Source of the DNA: Halichondria panicea
Taxonomy: Eukaryota > Porifera > Demospongiae > Suberitida > Halichondriidae
Reading direction: 5' to 3'
Assembly (NCBI RefSeq): GCF_963675165.1
Contig: NC_087383.1
Location: 3,502,979-3,566,978 of the forward strand
Length of the DNA stretch: 64,000 bases
The notes beneath the pieces are model-generated. The model was not told the DNA's origin. It did no database searches and saw nothing but the letters and a program-made list of their open reading frames with translations. Made by a program: the position numbers and the translations under genes. This document shows, piece after piece, positions 23,212-35,870 of the stretch. The first letter of the stretch is position 1. Each line of letters starts with the position of its first letter.

Positions 23212-25823
23212 CTGAGAAAACAGACGTAGTCCTAGCTGATAGCACCTGGTAGATAACATACTGTCCAGCTATAGACTCGACTCGCTGGTATTCCCTCAGT
23301 GCAAGGTACTAGGTGTACGTACGTGGACGTGTAGCACTATCATAGACTGGCCCCTCGTGTACCGCGAGGGACTGGCAAAACTGTCTATCAGTCCATAGAT
23401 ACTGTACACTCCGTGGATGTGAAACGTAGGTAGTATACGGGTAGATTACGGAGTATTCGTGTTCACTCACTGCAACGGCATTACGGCACCCAGCTGCAGA
23501 AATGGACACTTTTAGTGTTGTTTTTCTTGCACAGCTGCGCACTTGTGGCTTCAGTTGAGGAGAAGGTCTGCATGCTGTACTTGTAGGTGAGAGGTAAGTC
23601 TATCATAGAGCATGTATATTGAGCCTGCATTATTAGTGGATAGCCTTTTGGAGCTCATTTTTGTCTGTAACTTACTAGGTGACAAGTTTGTGGTTAGACG
23701 ATCTTTGGTTGGGTTTATGGTTGGAACATTTCGCTTTGCTTTCCTGTTAGTCTATGAAGTGAAGTACTGGGAGAATGTGTTCAGCACTTAAGGAAATGTA
23801 TAAGGCTAGCAGCAAACTGAATGATAGGTCAAAATTAGGTGTTCAACAGTACCTATCTTGTGGTTAGGCGATCTTGCCAACAAAAAGCTCCATCACTTAA
23901 ATAATGTGGTCATTCAATAATATAGATGTCCTTATACCAGGAGAATCTATTTTGACCCTCAGTAAATGTTTTGTTATTTCAGGAAAGCGTGTCTTTTTGT
24001 GGTGAATATGTTTACTCATACAAATGTACTGTATGATGATAATGCATACATGATCGTACAGCGGCCGGAGTAAATTATTATGTGCATTCTAACATACTTT
24101 TTTAATTTAGGTAATGCTCTATCACCAAAGGAAGCGGAAAGGAGCATAATTATTCCCTGATGCAAGACTAACAAACAAGTGTACGAGCACAAGTAGCGAT
24201 AAGACGAAGAAGAATCCTCCTTCAACTTTAAATCAGTTTTAGTTGTCCATTTAGTTGTCTATTACTAAGTCTATCTCCGTGCATGGATGCCTGCCTATAT
24301 AATATTCTGTGTGCATACATGCTGTGCTATATACAATGTCATCACAAAAATTAAGTCAGCAGTGTACATGTAGCTAGATCTAGATTTGTCAGGTTCCAAT
24401 ATGATTTCTGCATTTCCACTTTCATTCATGAACATCTCTCTTGGCTCTCCCTGCGCAGAGAATCAGTTAGCACTGGAAGAACTTGGACTGGGAGCTTCAG
24501 TTATCCGATCACTCACACATAGTTACTGTTATTATTGTATCCATGCAGTAGATTCCGTATACTATACGGAATTCCGGATACTCCGTCCGTGTCATCCGTT
24601 GCAATGAGTGTTTCAGGACTTTTGGTAGTGGGCGGAAGTGTTTCACATCCACGGAGTGTACAGTATCTATGATCAGTCACTCGTCTCAGCTGCAACGAGC
24701 ATTGCAGCCTATCAGATTGCTCAACGTCATATTAGCCCTGTAATTGTAACCGCACTTACACTTCAGGATATTCAGTGCATTCCATAGTAGCTGAATCTCA
24801 TAGCAAAATTTAACCACATTATCTATAACGATATTCATGTTTAGTAGTGTCATACGATCTATTACACTTCCGCTGAGACGAGTGACTGATAGGCAGTTTG
24901 CCTGTCGCCACCAGTCTAGCACTATCAATGGATTTTGTAATCCTTTGCGGTTTGTGCATGACAATAGGAAACCACATGCAGTACCGTATAGCAGGTAATT
25001 TTCGGGGGACAAAATATTCGTGGTTCAGCAATATTGAGACATTTCGTGGTTGGAGCTTGGATTGTAGGTAAAGGTAGGCAAGGTCGCTTCATTCGTGGGT
25101 AAAATATTCGTGGTCAGACCTCCAACCACGAAAACCACGAATATTTTGCCCTGCGAAAATTACCAGCTATACGGTATGCTGTGGTTTATCGTCATCATGT
25201 CGGTTAACACCCACTTGAGAAGAAGAATATTCATGGCGGTGTTACATAATGCTGCAGAACAAATCCCAGATAGGCTTGCGACCTCCCGTCAGGGAGACGG
25301 TCGGGCCACGCCTAACTAATAATTGACCACATAACTTCCGGGGTCGAACTCAAATGGCGCAAAGAGACTTTAGTTGTCAACAGATTCAGCGACAGAAACC
25401 GTGCAGAAGCATTGTCTCATGATCAGTCACCCTCTATAACATAGATTCGTGATTAGGCCGCCTAACTTTTAGAGGGCGGTCTAGTCGGATTTCTTGTTTG
25501 TACGCTTTTTAGTGTTCCCCCTGGCCATGCAATCCTAACAACTTTTCACTAGCAAATATTTTGTGGTGCTTGTTATATTGTAGTCTCATATACTATATCA
25601 CAGTGACCCTAAATTTTGTACTCCTTTGTTTATCATGATCTACACAGCCCGTCTGGCCACGCCCTAGCTCCTTCAACGGCTCAACCTTTGTAAGGGTAAT
25701 TATATCCCCTAGATCCAGAGCCCTAGAGCAGAGGACCTATAGAGGCACAAAATTAATTTCAAACACCATGTAGACACGTACCCTACAATTATAAAAAGTA
25801 CAGCTTTGTTCAATGCTAGAGGT
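23212..25823. other. Spacer between oxygenase B and oxygenase C
   Basis: No complete gene was recognised. The first 400 bp should contain exon 1 and the promoter of oxygenase B. The rest is repeat-rich: inverted segments at 23384-23430 and 24640-24690, an inverted pair at about 24667-24890 (CAGTCACTCGTCTCAGC against GCTGAGACGAGTGACTG), the inverted-terminal-repeat element at 24984-25174, and the B/C-shared flank at 25329-25822. Confidence 0.6.
24984..25174. mobile_element. 191-bp MITE with CCGTATAGC ends
   Basis: The left end CCGTATAGCAGGTAATTTTC and right end GAAAATTACCAGCTATACGG are inverse to each other with one mismatch, and TA lies on each side. Motifs ACAAAATATTCGTGG and CCACGAATATTTTGCC repeat the symmetry inside. 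It is a short relative of 6592-7035. Confidence 0.75.
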
Positions 25824-28800
25824 TCACTCCAGGGCTGAAGTAGGTACGAATATGCCGTGGACATCTTTGTGCCACTGAATGCCTGGAAACTCTACTCTAG
25901 CCATCTCTGTCATTGTCCTGGCATCCAGCACCAGCAGGAACGGTGGCTGACTCTCATCCACACGGAGAACAGCAGACAGGATTACTCCTATATATACATA
26001 ATTAACACAGCATGCATTAGGTCCAATTATTATTGACAAATCCCCCGGACATGCACCCGAGTGCTTAATTCATGTTTGCTTTGGTCCTGGAAGAGGAGGT
26101 TAATTAAAAGAAGTTCAAGGATAGCTAGAAGAATAGATTTATAATTATGATGATAGTTATTTAGTCAAAAAAGGGGTGGAACTGAGAAGAGGTCATGCAG
26201 AGTTCATAATGGCTGCTGCTTCTGGCAGACAACTTTACAAGCTTACCGTCATCTTCCCCAGAGCTCTCTGGCTTGCCAACAAAGACAGGTTCAGACACAC
26301 TGCAGCCATCCTCCGACCATGTTAGGCACTTCTTGGTCTTTACGTCCGTCTTGATGAGATCCTACAATAAGTACGACGAGCACATGCATGCAATCACAGA
26401 CATTGATATTTATATAATTATATAGAATATACATGTATAGGTATCTACGCTAACGTGGCTAAAAGCCATATAAATTACAGAAGGCTATAGTTAAGTTGTT
26501 AGTTTTCGTCGCATTGTTGGGAATACAATTACACAATCATGCACATGCACATGCACATATATATATATATAATTATATATATACAGTCAGCTTTACCGTA
26601 TTCCTCGAGACATAAAAATTGACCTCTCGGTGACCAATCAAATTACACAATTGTGACAAGCAAATTCTATAGCAATCACATGCATTAGCTAACAAACACC
26701 TCAATATAGGACTACATGTAGCAAGACGTATACGATATGCATGTACAGTGGAGTCTCCGAATAAAGGACACTTTGCGGGAGCAGAGCTTTTGTCCTCTTT
26801 TTGGAGGTTGTCCCCCGGTGGGAGGTTACTATTTATAGCCAAATCAAGGAATTATAGATAGTACCGTATATCTTCTAATTTATAGGACAGCAAAAAAAGG
26901 AAATTGTCCGGGTATAATTGGAACAAATTTTTTTATAGAGCTAGCTAAGTTTAATAGAACAGTGTGCGACTGAATAGTTGCACTATAGCTATCTAAAACT
27001 AGCTACTCAAAGCTATCTAACTGCAGCACTCTAAGTCTTACTTGCCGTCTGTGAATGTAACTCAACTATTGTCCGGATATTTAGTAATATTAAAGCACTG
27101 GAGTGTCCGTTGTATTAGAACAACGAAAATTTCCCAAAAGAGTGTCCGGGGTAATTAGAAGTGTCGGATAAATTAGAAGATATACGGTATATGTATTGTC
27201 TGATGGACCCTAATTTTAGGTTCAAGAAGCTAAGAAACTTGCTGAAATCAAAGATATAAAGCATTCTTGCAGCCGGTATGCCAGTAATGGCAGTATATAT
27301 TAAAACTACAAATGACCTCTACCATATTGGACATAAAAAATGTTAGTGTGGTTTCCTGTTTGTCCGTTATATATATAAGAGGCAGTTCAAGTGGTTTGCA
27401 CAAGAGTTAGTCAGTTGGGAGCACGAGGCTTGTCCTCTGTCTGGAATCAAGAATTAAGGTCTGCTTGTGGGAGGTCGTTTCTGTGTATATACTCTATGCC
27501 ATAGCTAGTGACCTTTATATAAAGGTTGCATGTCCTCTAGTAGGAGGGGTCGGTTATGGGAGGTTCCACGTATACTATAGTTATTATTATTGGAGCCAAG
27601 AAGTTATAATTATGTAGCATATAATTATATACAATATCAATACCCAGTAATTTTGTAATTTTGTAATGATTAACCGATCCACATCGTATACACTAACCTC
27701 AAATGTTTGGTTCAGTCCATACACAAATTGGTAAGGCCTTCCATTGAATTTCTCATAGTGGATACGTGGCAGCTCAAATGCTGTATATACACAAATGAAC
27801 ATGCAACAACAGTGTAAGCAACAATTATATTTACATTTCTCCGAGATGGATTCGGGCTGACACAAGATACTGCCATCTTCTTGAAGCTGGGCAGTGGCTT
27901 CAGTGTAATCCAGAGTTACCAAGTTCACTTTAGTGGCATCCTATAAATATAAAAGGTGCAGCTTGACTGATTACACGCCATGCATAGTTCTTATATACAT
28001 GTAGCTAGCAGCTTATGAAAATTAGTATTACAGTCACTACATTTATGTTATACTTATTGCCCACTACATCAGAATTTATGGCAGTAAACCTCCGAGGACA
28101 AGGGCGAAGCCCTGAGGCCAAGGACGGTTTACATAAATTCGATAAAAACGAGCAAAAACGAGCAAAAAGCCTGTCCGTACAGCTTGTAGAATATACCCCA
28201 CTTAGGGTCAGCTCTGTATCATAGCAACTGGGTGGGCATAAACTCCTTTGCCTTGAGCCAGGGTGCATTGATTTTATACTAGATCTACACAGCTAAAAAG
28301 AAGCTTAACGCTTGTTGACAAGGGCAGGACAGATGAGTGGGGCTCACTAAACACCCAGGAAGGCTGGAGAAAGGGTGGGGCTCACCGCTTGGACATAGAC
28401 AAGTTAGTGCGTAGAGCTAGAAGCTTAGCACTGGCTACAAGCTGTACGGACAAGGTTTTTGCTCGTTTTCAATAGTTTTTGAGACTGTTAGCTAGATGTA
28501 TCCAAGGTGAGGTAGCTTAGGTGTAGCACGCAGTTTTCATTCCAGTGGGTATATAACACTTATTGTCCACTACATTCGAATTTATAGCAACGTAAACCGT
28601 TCTTGGCCTAGGGGCTTCACCCTCGTCCTCGGAGGTTTACTTTTATGAATTCTGATGTAGTGGACAATATAAGTACAACGTATCACTTCCAGTCTATAAT
28701 ACGGATGGGATGGATTACCAAACACCTAGTTCAAAAGTAAAGCAATATAGATGTCTTACATGTAGAGTTTGATCAATAGGGAGCACATAGCGTCTTGGAT

Positions 28801-31800
28801 TTGCAAAAATGTCACCTTCCACTATCCCACTGTTCATGGCTTCGAGAGTTAGGGTACTGTATACCCTACCGTTGTCATAACCACAAACATCCAGAACTAT
28901 GTGACCTATAATATGAATGACAGGGAGAGCATTGATCAGGCATTCCCCTCCCTATATATAGCCGATGGCAATTTACTCACTTTTTACAACGTACATGTGT
29001 ATATATCTCTATCATGCATGCAGTCAATTATGTACATCGTGACACGAGCAAGACTTACATATTTACCTTTGTCCTCATAAGCATTGATGTGGTGTAAGAC
29101 CATACCAGTAGGAGCAAAAAACTTCCGCGGAAGAATGTTACCACTGCTCTTCTCCACAATAAAGAATCTGATCTGTGGGTATGAACAATAATTATTATGA
29201 ATCAAAGTTCACTCATGCATACCAACTCATTTTCCTGCCATTCAAACATTTTGTCAGGTATAGTTGGCTTGTTAAGGAGAGTATCCTTCATAACTTTCGG
29301 TAAATTGAAGCAAAAAGGCTGCTCTAGTAGTACAAAGTAATTCTCAGTTGCACCAAAGCTGTGAGAACAAAGATATACATGTATACAGAAACAAATTAAT
29401 GAGTGTGTGTTTGTTTGATAACCTGTGACTATAGCCTGGCTTAAGCTTGTTCTTTGGTGGTACATCGCACAACACACTAGCCTTGTCCATCACATGTGAA
29501 TCTACAAAAAAGGTCAAGCTAAGTAGAGCAAAAAAATGTTTAACATTAGATTACTATTATCTATATAGTATAGTTCTTCTTATTTGATTTAAGGCGACCC
29601 TCTAAATACGCAACATTTAGACATTTTGCTTTTGTTTTGTGTACATGTCTTTGCAAAACGTAATTATTTTTTTAGTGTCGCCTTAAATCAAGTAAGTATA
29701 CATTCCATTATTTTCTCCATCATTTAACTACATGTATTAAAAGTGATCCTTAAATTGCTACATTTTCAACAAGGAGACATAGATATGCACAAGATACTGA
29801 TTGCTAAAAAATTTAACATTAGCCTCCTTCACAAGGCCTCAGAAAAGAGGCCTAGCTGCTACTGACTGCTTGCGCATGCGCAAAATTATTGGATATTTTC
29901 CAGTAAAGTTTCCTGCCAGAAAAATATCCTGCCGGAATAAATATATGGACAAAGAATACAAATTCTAAAGTCATATACACAGAGCTATAATATTATAGCT
30001 AGCTAGCTAGAGACAGAGCTGTGTAGGTTTATTGCAGCAGCAATTTTCTTTCTGAAAGAGAGTCTACATGTAGCCAAAGTTATTACTAGATGGGCGTGGC
30101 TTGTCCATATAGGCTATAGTGTCACCTTTCACTCCGTTCAGACGATTGTCATCCACACTGTTGCAGGCTATGAGTCTGCTAAGAGTAGCTATAAAATGCT
30201 ATGGCTATAGAAACCTTCACAATCAACCTTTAATCCCACTTCCGTTCGTTGTGACGTTATTGTTTTACTGAGCATATACGATTTTATCCGGAGTCCCCAG
30301 TTTCTGGGGATTATGTGGCGCATGCGTATAAACAGTCAATACCAGGCCCATCTTCAGTGCGGCCTGGAATCGAGGTTAATTTAACATAAGCTCTACAATT
30401 ATAGTGTTCTGCATGGCGACCATTGTTGATTATCCAGTCAAAAAGAAAGTTTGAACCAAAGTGAAGGTTTTAATTTACTTTAAAAATTATGGGTCGGAGT
30501 CTCCTCCATTTGACAAAAAATAAATACAGCCTCTTCTGCTTTCTCTTTGCGTAATGTTGCCACAATCACAGCCTTGACCATGCGCGTGCGTAACATGTGT
30601 CCAATTAAATTGCTGCAGCATATGCACTTTTATAAGTTCAGTGGTTGTCTAACTAGCCTTAACAAACCTAACCGCTACTCCAGTTACTTACCAGGTCCAG
30701 AAACTTGGTCCATGCTCAAATGCTTCTTCCTCAGGATTGTCAGGCTCTTTCTTTTTAGCTTGACATAGCTTACTACCTAGCTATGATCCCAGTCATTGTA
30801 TTCTTACTCAACAAGGCCATGCATCACTGTATAGCTGCCCTAGAACCTCCCTGAGGTTGTACTTACGAAGATCTCATAGCAGGTCACTTTTCTGTCGATG
30901 ATTCTGATCGACTCTAAGCATGTGCTGGTACCTGCAGCGTGCGCATTTATATTTTTTATATTCAAACACATGCAGTGTACACAGTGATGTATCGGTAGCC
31001 ATGCCAGCTAAAGCGGGGAGAGGATTAATCTTTATAAGGCAATGCGACGATTAGGAAAGCACACAAGATACGATCCGCGAACCCATGTACACGCTCATTC
31101 TGTAATCTGCTCCATACATACATCACCTTTTCCAGTAGGAGATATCTTGATGATGGTGTACCCATTTGCAGAGCTGCCGAGGTTGTACAATGTTCCATCA
31201 TCATCAATGTGTGGATGAGCAGTGGCCGAATTAACAGCTACATGCTTAGAGAGCTGAATCTGGGGAATAAAAGTCAGGACGGACACTATATAGGCGTAGT
31301 ACATATCAACAATGAATAAACTTGACACAATAGTACATGCACTTAAACTTATAATTTTATGTTGAAACCTTTTGTTGTGCATCGAGTGTTTCTGGGGAGA
31401 AGACGTGAACAAAATCAGATTCTGTGGAAGCAATGTACTTGTCTCCAGCCGGCCAAACATTGACGAGGCAGTTATCAGTTATTTTCGTTGAGGGGTCAGT
31501 TAGCGATGTGAAATAAGACTGCACCCTATATAATTATTAATTTTAGAGAATTTTCACTTAGCATTAGTATTTAAAGCACAAGTTAATTATGATGGGTGGG
31601 GGGTGGGGCTCAACTACATGCACAGTAATGTTTAATATTGAGAGTAGAATTTGGTTTACTACACTGTAGCTAGCAGACTAATTCTCACCGCTGAGTGGAC
31701 CTGCAGTATTATTTTATTATTATTATATGTATATACCTTTCAAACAGAGTCATACATGGGTCTGGGACAGCTCCTGTTCCAAACTCCGATACCACAAGTC

Positions 31801-32716
31801 TGTTAGTAGCCATGTTCTTAGTGTAGGCGTCACTGCGCAGGAACTTGCTTGCATAAAACACTTTTCCTGTACGACCAGGTAAACACTTCAATAGCAGTCA
31901 CTTGCAATTAGGGTCAAGCATACTTATGTAAATGCAAGTCAGGAGACAGAAAATAATAATTATAATGAAGTGCAACTTTATATCCACTTGCCTGACTTTA
32001 TTGTGAAGCTGTGCAATAGAGCCATTCCATCGAACCAATGGTTCAGTTTAGTGTCTCCAATCTCATATAGCCCTGGTCCATTTCTGATCAGCTTGCCACT
32101 CAGCCAGTCAGGAAGGGATCCTATATCCAAATGAAACATCAGGAAATTATCAAAAACAAGGCAAATTTAAATTGATATACCAGACTCTATAGCTAGCAAA
32201 TTAATAAGATCTATATATATATATATAGCCACAATTCTGTCATGCCCAACAGCGAGAAAGTAGACTATACCACGTGTAAGTGCATGGATCAAGGTTAACA
32301 CGTACTGTCTAAAAGTTCACAATCTAAGATGTAAAAAAATGGCAGTTTACTTAGATGGTAAAATCTTATATTGTACGGAAACCAAAACAGCACCCTGACG
32401 ATAGACTATACAATCTGGCCCATCTATTGGTTGATGAACTATATAGCGCTTGGCTCTGAACGACTTTACTTCTCTACCTTGGATTTTTCCCTCTACAGGT
32501 ACAGTTTGCTCTGGAACTGACTTGAACAATTCTCCCCTCACACTGGTTGTGGATAAGGATAAGCTTATCCATGGTCTCTGGGGAGGGTATAGGGATAGAA
32601 TTATTCAGTTGAGCAAGTTGTTCTAAACTCATGCAACTTACTAGGATGACCTGAAGAGATTTTCTGAGAGAATTGTAAGACCTCTTCTTGATGAGCAACA
32701 CACGTACACTTGCCAT
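25824..32716 (-). CDS. BCO: Carotenoid cleavage oxygenase, BCO1/BCO2 type, copy C
   Basis: Predicted iron-dependent carotenoid or apocarotenoid dioxygenase, very close to copy A. Exons in transcript order: 32651-32716, 32478-32577, 31992-32120, 31737-31866, 31369-31525, 31127-31259, 29423-29501, 29223-29358, 29067-29172, 28760-28905, 27835-27940, 27698-27780, 26247-26361, 25824-25987. The product is 549 aa and uninterrupted. The iron-ligand motifs [18 protein letters not shown] and VHGIFVP are all present. The N-terminus ([20 protein letters not shown]) is strongly basic and Ser-rich, like a mitochondrial presequence. It shares the GC donor after exon 3 with copy A. One change in a conserved stretch is ILPRKFF where A and B have ILPGKFF or VLPGKFF. 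The start codon lies 344 bp from the start of CatSper2 copy 1, transcribed the other way. Confidence 0.93.
26873..27188. mobile_element. 316-bp MITE with ACCGTATATCTTCTAATTTA ends
   Basis: The left end ACCGTATATCTTCTAATTTA is mirrored by TAAATTAGAAGATATACGGT at the right. GTCCGG motifs recur inside. It sits in the intron between exons 12 and 13 of oxygenase C and has no counterpart in copy A. Confidence 0.75.
28046..28670. mobile_element. Large foldback element in intron 10 of oxygenase C
   Basis: The left arm (CCACTACATCAGAATTTATG, then GTAAACCTCCGAGGAC) is inverted at the right (GTCCTCGGAGGTTTAC, then GAATTCTGATGTAGTGG). A second inner pair is ACAGCTTGTAG at about 28180 against CTACAAGCTGT at about 28435, each next to GAGCAAAAA or its inverse. 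The arms are imperfect, over 100 bp each, with unrelated sequence between. Confidence 0.75.
29579..29696. mobile_element. 118-bp MITE with TTGATTTAAGGCGAC ends
   Basis: CTTATTTGATTTAAGGCGAC at the left is mirrored by GTCGCCTTAAATCAAGTAAG at the right with one mismatch. It lies in the sixth intron of oxygenase C. A degenerate relative is at about 16141-16226. Confidence 0.75.
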
Positions 32717-33060
32717 GGACAATGCAATGATGGATCGATCATAGATACATTTTATATACTGTAATTTAGGATGGATCTCATGTGTTATATAAGAGGTCAT
32801 GCATGCGTCTTGTTTTCGAGTGTAGACTGTAGACGTACTAGTCTTGTTTTCGAGTGTGCATGTCATCACCTGCGTCTTGTTTTCGAGTGCATGTCACCAT
32901 AGAAATTATTATCTGCTGCATGCTACAGCTGCCTTGCTAGAATCTTTGAAATTTGGCTCATGACTGAGTAAGTCTGCAGTCTGCAGTGTGCATGTGTCAC
33001 ATGTAAGTATAGACATTATAAAATCTACTTTCCTCCAGCTTCGATTCTGTTTTATAAGCA
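32717..33060. promoter_or_regulatory. Divergent promoter region of oxygenase C and CatSper2 copy 1
   Basis: This is 344 bp between two start codons on opposite strands. It holds three repeats of CTTGTTTTCGAGTG, at about 32811-32823, 32844-32857 and 32876-32889. The last of these and the following CACCATAGAAATTATTATCTG recur at about 37303-37346, at the same place upstream of CatSper2 copy 2. No TATA box was assigned. A shared promoter is an inference from spacing. Confidence 0.5.
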
Positions 33061-35870
33061 ATGGAGGTGAAATCGCATACACTCTCGCATCGAACTGAAG
33101 TGTTTAGGTCCAAGCTCATAGAAGATTTCCAAATCCTTGAGAGCCTCAGCGAGCAGGGAAGCAAGAAAGTCCCTATATACACCTCTGCTGACATAACTAG
33201 TGAGACACGTATATAAAACCGTGATTGACTGTCATTTGACGAGTAGATCCATATAATTCATTGTATTAAAGCATGACACCAAGATGGATATTAATCCTAT
33301 ACATAAAAGATATAGTGCTGGTGTCAGATCTCGCTGCATGACCCAGCATGCCTCTCATAAAAGCTTGGCCATGCATTCATCAAACTTTTACTAGCTCACT
33401 CACACTCACATTACCGTTGTTGATATAATCATCCCTAAATGCAGAGACTGGTGTCTTGGACAAAGTACTGCTTGAGAACCCCGAGCAGATGATCAAATTG
33501 AAGATATACCAGCGTGATAAGATCAAAGAGATAGACAGCAATGTTGACCGCAGACTCATCCGGGTCAAGAATCAAAATAATATACCTTTGGGCGTCTGGG
33601 CGTCTTGGGTTGTGGAGAGTATCCCATAGTCTTAGTATAGTTATAAAAGCTAGAGGGAGTATAATTATATATATATCGTATTACTAGAATGTTTTGCGAG
33701 CATCAAACATATGCGAACTTTTTTTGCGAGGGTTGATCAATTCGCAAAAATAAAACCACAACACCTAAATTATTACTAGAATAAATACACATGATCCTTG
33801 CCAGAACACAATAGTTATATATCGCAAAGGGTTTGCTGATTTGGCTCATTCGCAAAGATTTTTCACCAGCTATGTATTCTAGTAATACGGTAGCTTTCAT
33901 ATTTTGCAATTATTTTCCTCAACCGTTTACAAGGCAGAGTGTTTCAAAACATGCTGTTGATTCTCATCATCGTAAACGGCATCTCCATAGGCGTTGAAGG
34001 AGGTATATAAACTATATCTTCTGTGTACATTAATATTACCCAATGCTGTTTCTTTTAGAGCTGCCAGTGACGAATGATTTTGGGATTGGCATTCTAAAGA
34101 CGCTCTTGGACTTCATTGATTCATTCTCAGTGATTGTTTTCATCACAGAAATTGTCCTCAAGTGGATTGATAACTTCAGAAGATTCTGGAAGAACCCATG
34201 GAACATCTTTGATTTTGTTGTGACAGTTGTTGTGAGTTCTCTAAAATATCTGTCCTGGTCATTCTGAAATAATATTGTTCTTTCCTTGCAGAGTGCAGTT
34301 CCTCTAATTATAATGTTGCTAACTAATGCCAGAACCTCTCAATTTACCGTCATTACAAAGCAGTTGGCCGTCTTCAGAATTATTAGGGCTCTGAAAATGG
34401 TCAGTGAGGTTAGCAATACTCTGTATGTCATGTGTGTTTCTACAGATTGCTCAGTTTGGTAGCCTCAGGATAATTGTACTGACAGTGTTGCAAGCGTTTA
34501 AGGTACAAACCACGATTGTGTCTGCCTCATAATTTTCTTTGACTCTTATATAATTATAGTCATTGCTGTTTATTGGGATTCTTCTCTTCGTGGTAACCTA
34601 CATCTTTGCTAGCGCTGGAGTCATCTTATTCGAAGCCTACACGATGTCACAGAGAGCAGACCTACAATATTCTCGCAGCTTCAGGTAATTTTGCCGATAA
34701 AAATCATAGAATAATTAATACGTGTAATGACCATTATTTTGATCTACAATTAACAGTTCCTTGGTGGATGCCACCATAACGCTGTTTCAAATTTTTACTC
34801 TGGACCAGTGGTATGTGATCTACAATGATCTCATCAAGGTCATCCACCCAGTATTTGCCTGCACTTACATCCTTCTGTGGGTCTGGATAGGAGCATTCTT
34901 GTTTAGAAACCTCTTTGTTGGAATAATGGGTTAGTCAGTTAATGTGTATCTATAGCACGCCGGGTCACAATGTTGTTGAAACTTGCTGGCAGAGATCTAT
35001 TTTTATAGCAATCTGAATCATCAAATTCAAAATTGTCAGGTGCTGCACTGGTAAAACGTATGAAACATGGCCCTCGTGATTCTAACCAGGCTATATAATT
35101 ATAATTATAAGGCTGTTCTTGATCTATATAATTATACATTGCACGCATACAGTGAATAATTTCCAGACCATAACTGAAGAGTTAGCTCGTAAGCAAGAGA
35201 ATATGGACCAGAATGATGAGCTTGCGAAGTTGAGAGAAGATCTCCATAATGAATTGACTATGCATGAGGCCAAAATGACCAACGCCAGGTACAGAATGCA
35301 ACCAATTGTGGCAATTAATATTATGTATTTTGCAGAAAGTCAATATTTGTTCCGGCATCTTCTGGTCATTCAGCTTCTGGTCATTCAGCTGGCTGCAGTA
35401 CAATTGGAAGGTCAGTTACCATACTCGTTGTGCCAGTTATAACTACATTGATTGCAGTGGGGGAGGAGCTGAGTTGAGACAGCAGATCAGCCAAATGATG
35501 CAAGCGGAAAAAAGGATTTCTTCTGGTATGCAACCATTTCATTTCTAGGTACTTCGTAACTCTTTCTATCAGGATGGGATAAAATTGTGCAATCACATCT
35601 TATGGGTCTGTCTAGCAGCCCAGGTGAAACCTTGTGGCCCCGAGACACATTGTTCAAGTAAGGGTGTTTGTGTGTACGACTTTGATTGTGAATTGCACTC
35701 TTTAAAGGTACTACCAAGTATTGGAGCTTCTAGTGGAGAATCTGGACGAGTATGAAAAGCTTCAAAAGCTTGCAAGTAAGCTCGGCTGGGATTCATGATT
35801 TTTGATTGCTTATCTCTAATTTGTTTGCTCAGATGATTGCCTGATTAATCTTCATGACAGTGATCCCTGA
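33061..35870 (+). CDS. CATSPER2: CatSper2, pore-forming subunit of the sperm calcium channel, copy 1
   Basis: Six-transmembrane, single-repeat cation channel subunit; in animals four different CatSper alpha subunits assemble in the sperm flagellar membrane. Exons: 33061-33199, 33445-33618, 33934-34002, 34059-34231, 34292-34399, 34446-34502, 34560-34684, 34757-34929, 35153-35288, 35336-35410, 35458-35525, 35573-35657, 35708-35775, 35833-35870. Product 495 aa. S1 is about 107-127, S2-S3 about 140-200, the S4 voltage sensor (VFRIIRALKM and on) about 208-240. The pore segment FTLDQWY (about 295-301) fits the CatSper T-x-D-x-W selectivity motif. The segment after S6 (VNNFQTITEELARKQ) and the C-terminus (WPRDTLFKYYQVLE...NLDEYEKLQKLA) are characteristic of CatSper2 rather than CatSper1, 3 or 4. 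A poly(A) signal overlaps the stop codon. Confidence 0.93.
33678..33888. mobile_element. GTATTACTAGAATG MITE, second copy
   Basis: Ends GTATTACTAGAAT and ATTCTAGTAATAC; the interior follows the copy at 11675-11886. It lies in the second intron of CatSper2 copy 1, between GGGAGTA and TAGCTTTC. In CatSper2 copy 2 these flanks are joined directly (GGGAGTAGCTTTC at about 38133), so the insertion is younger than the gene duplication. Confidence 0.85.

Noticed and set aside
23309-23599. Open frame as the definite first exon of oxygenase B
   Set aside because: The donor at 23471 fits in phase and the peptide is basic, but no ATG is in frame, so it is kept only as a candidate.
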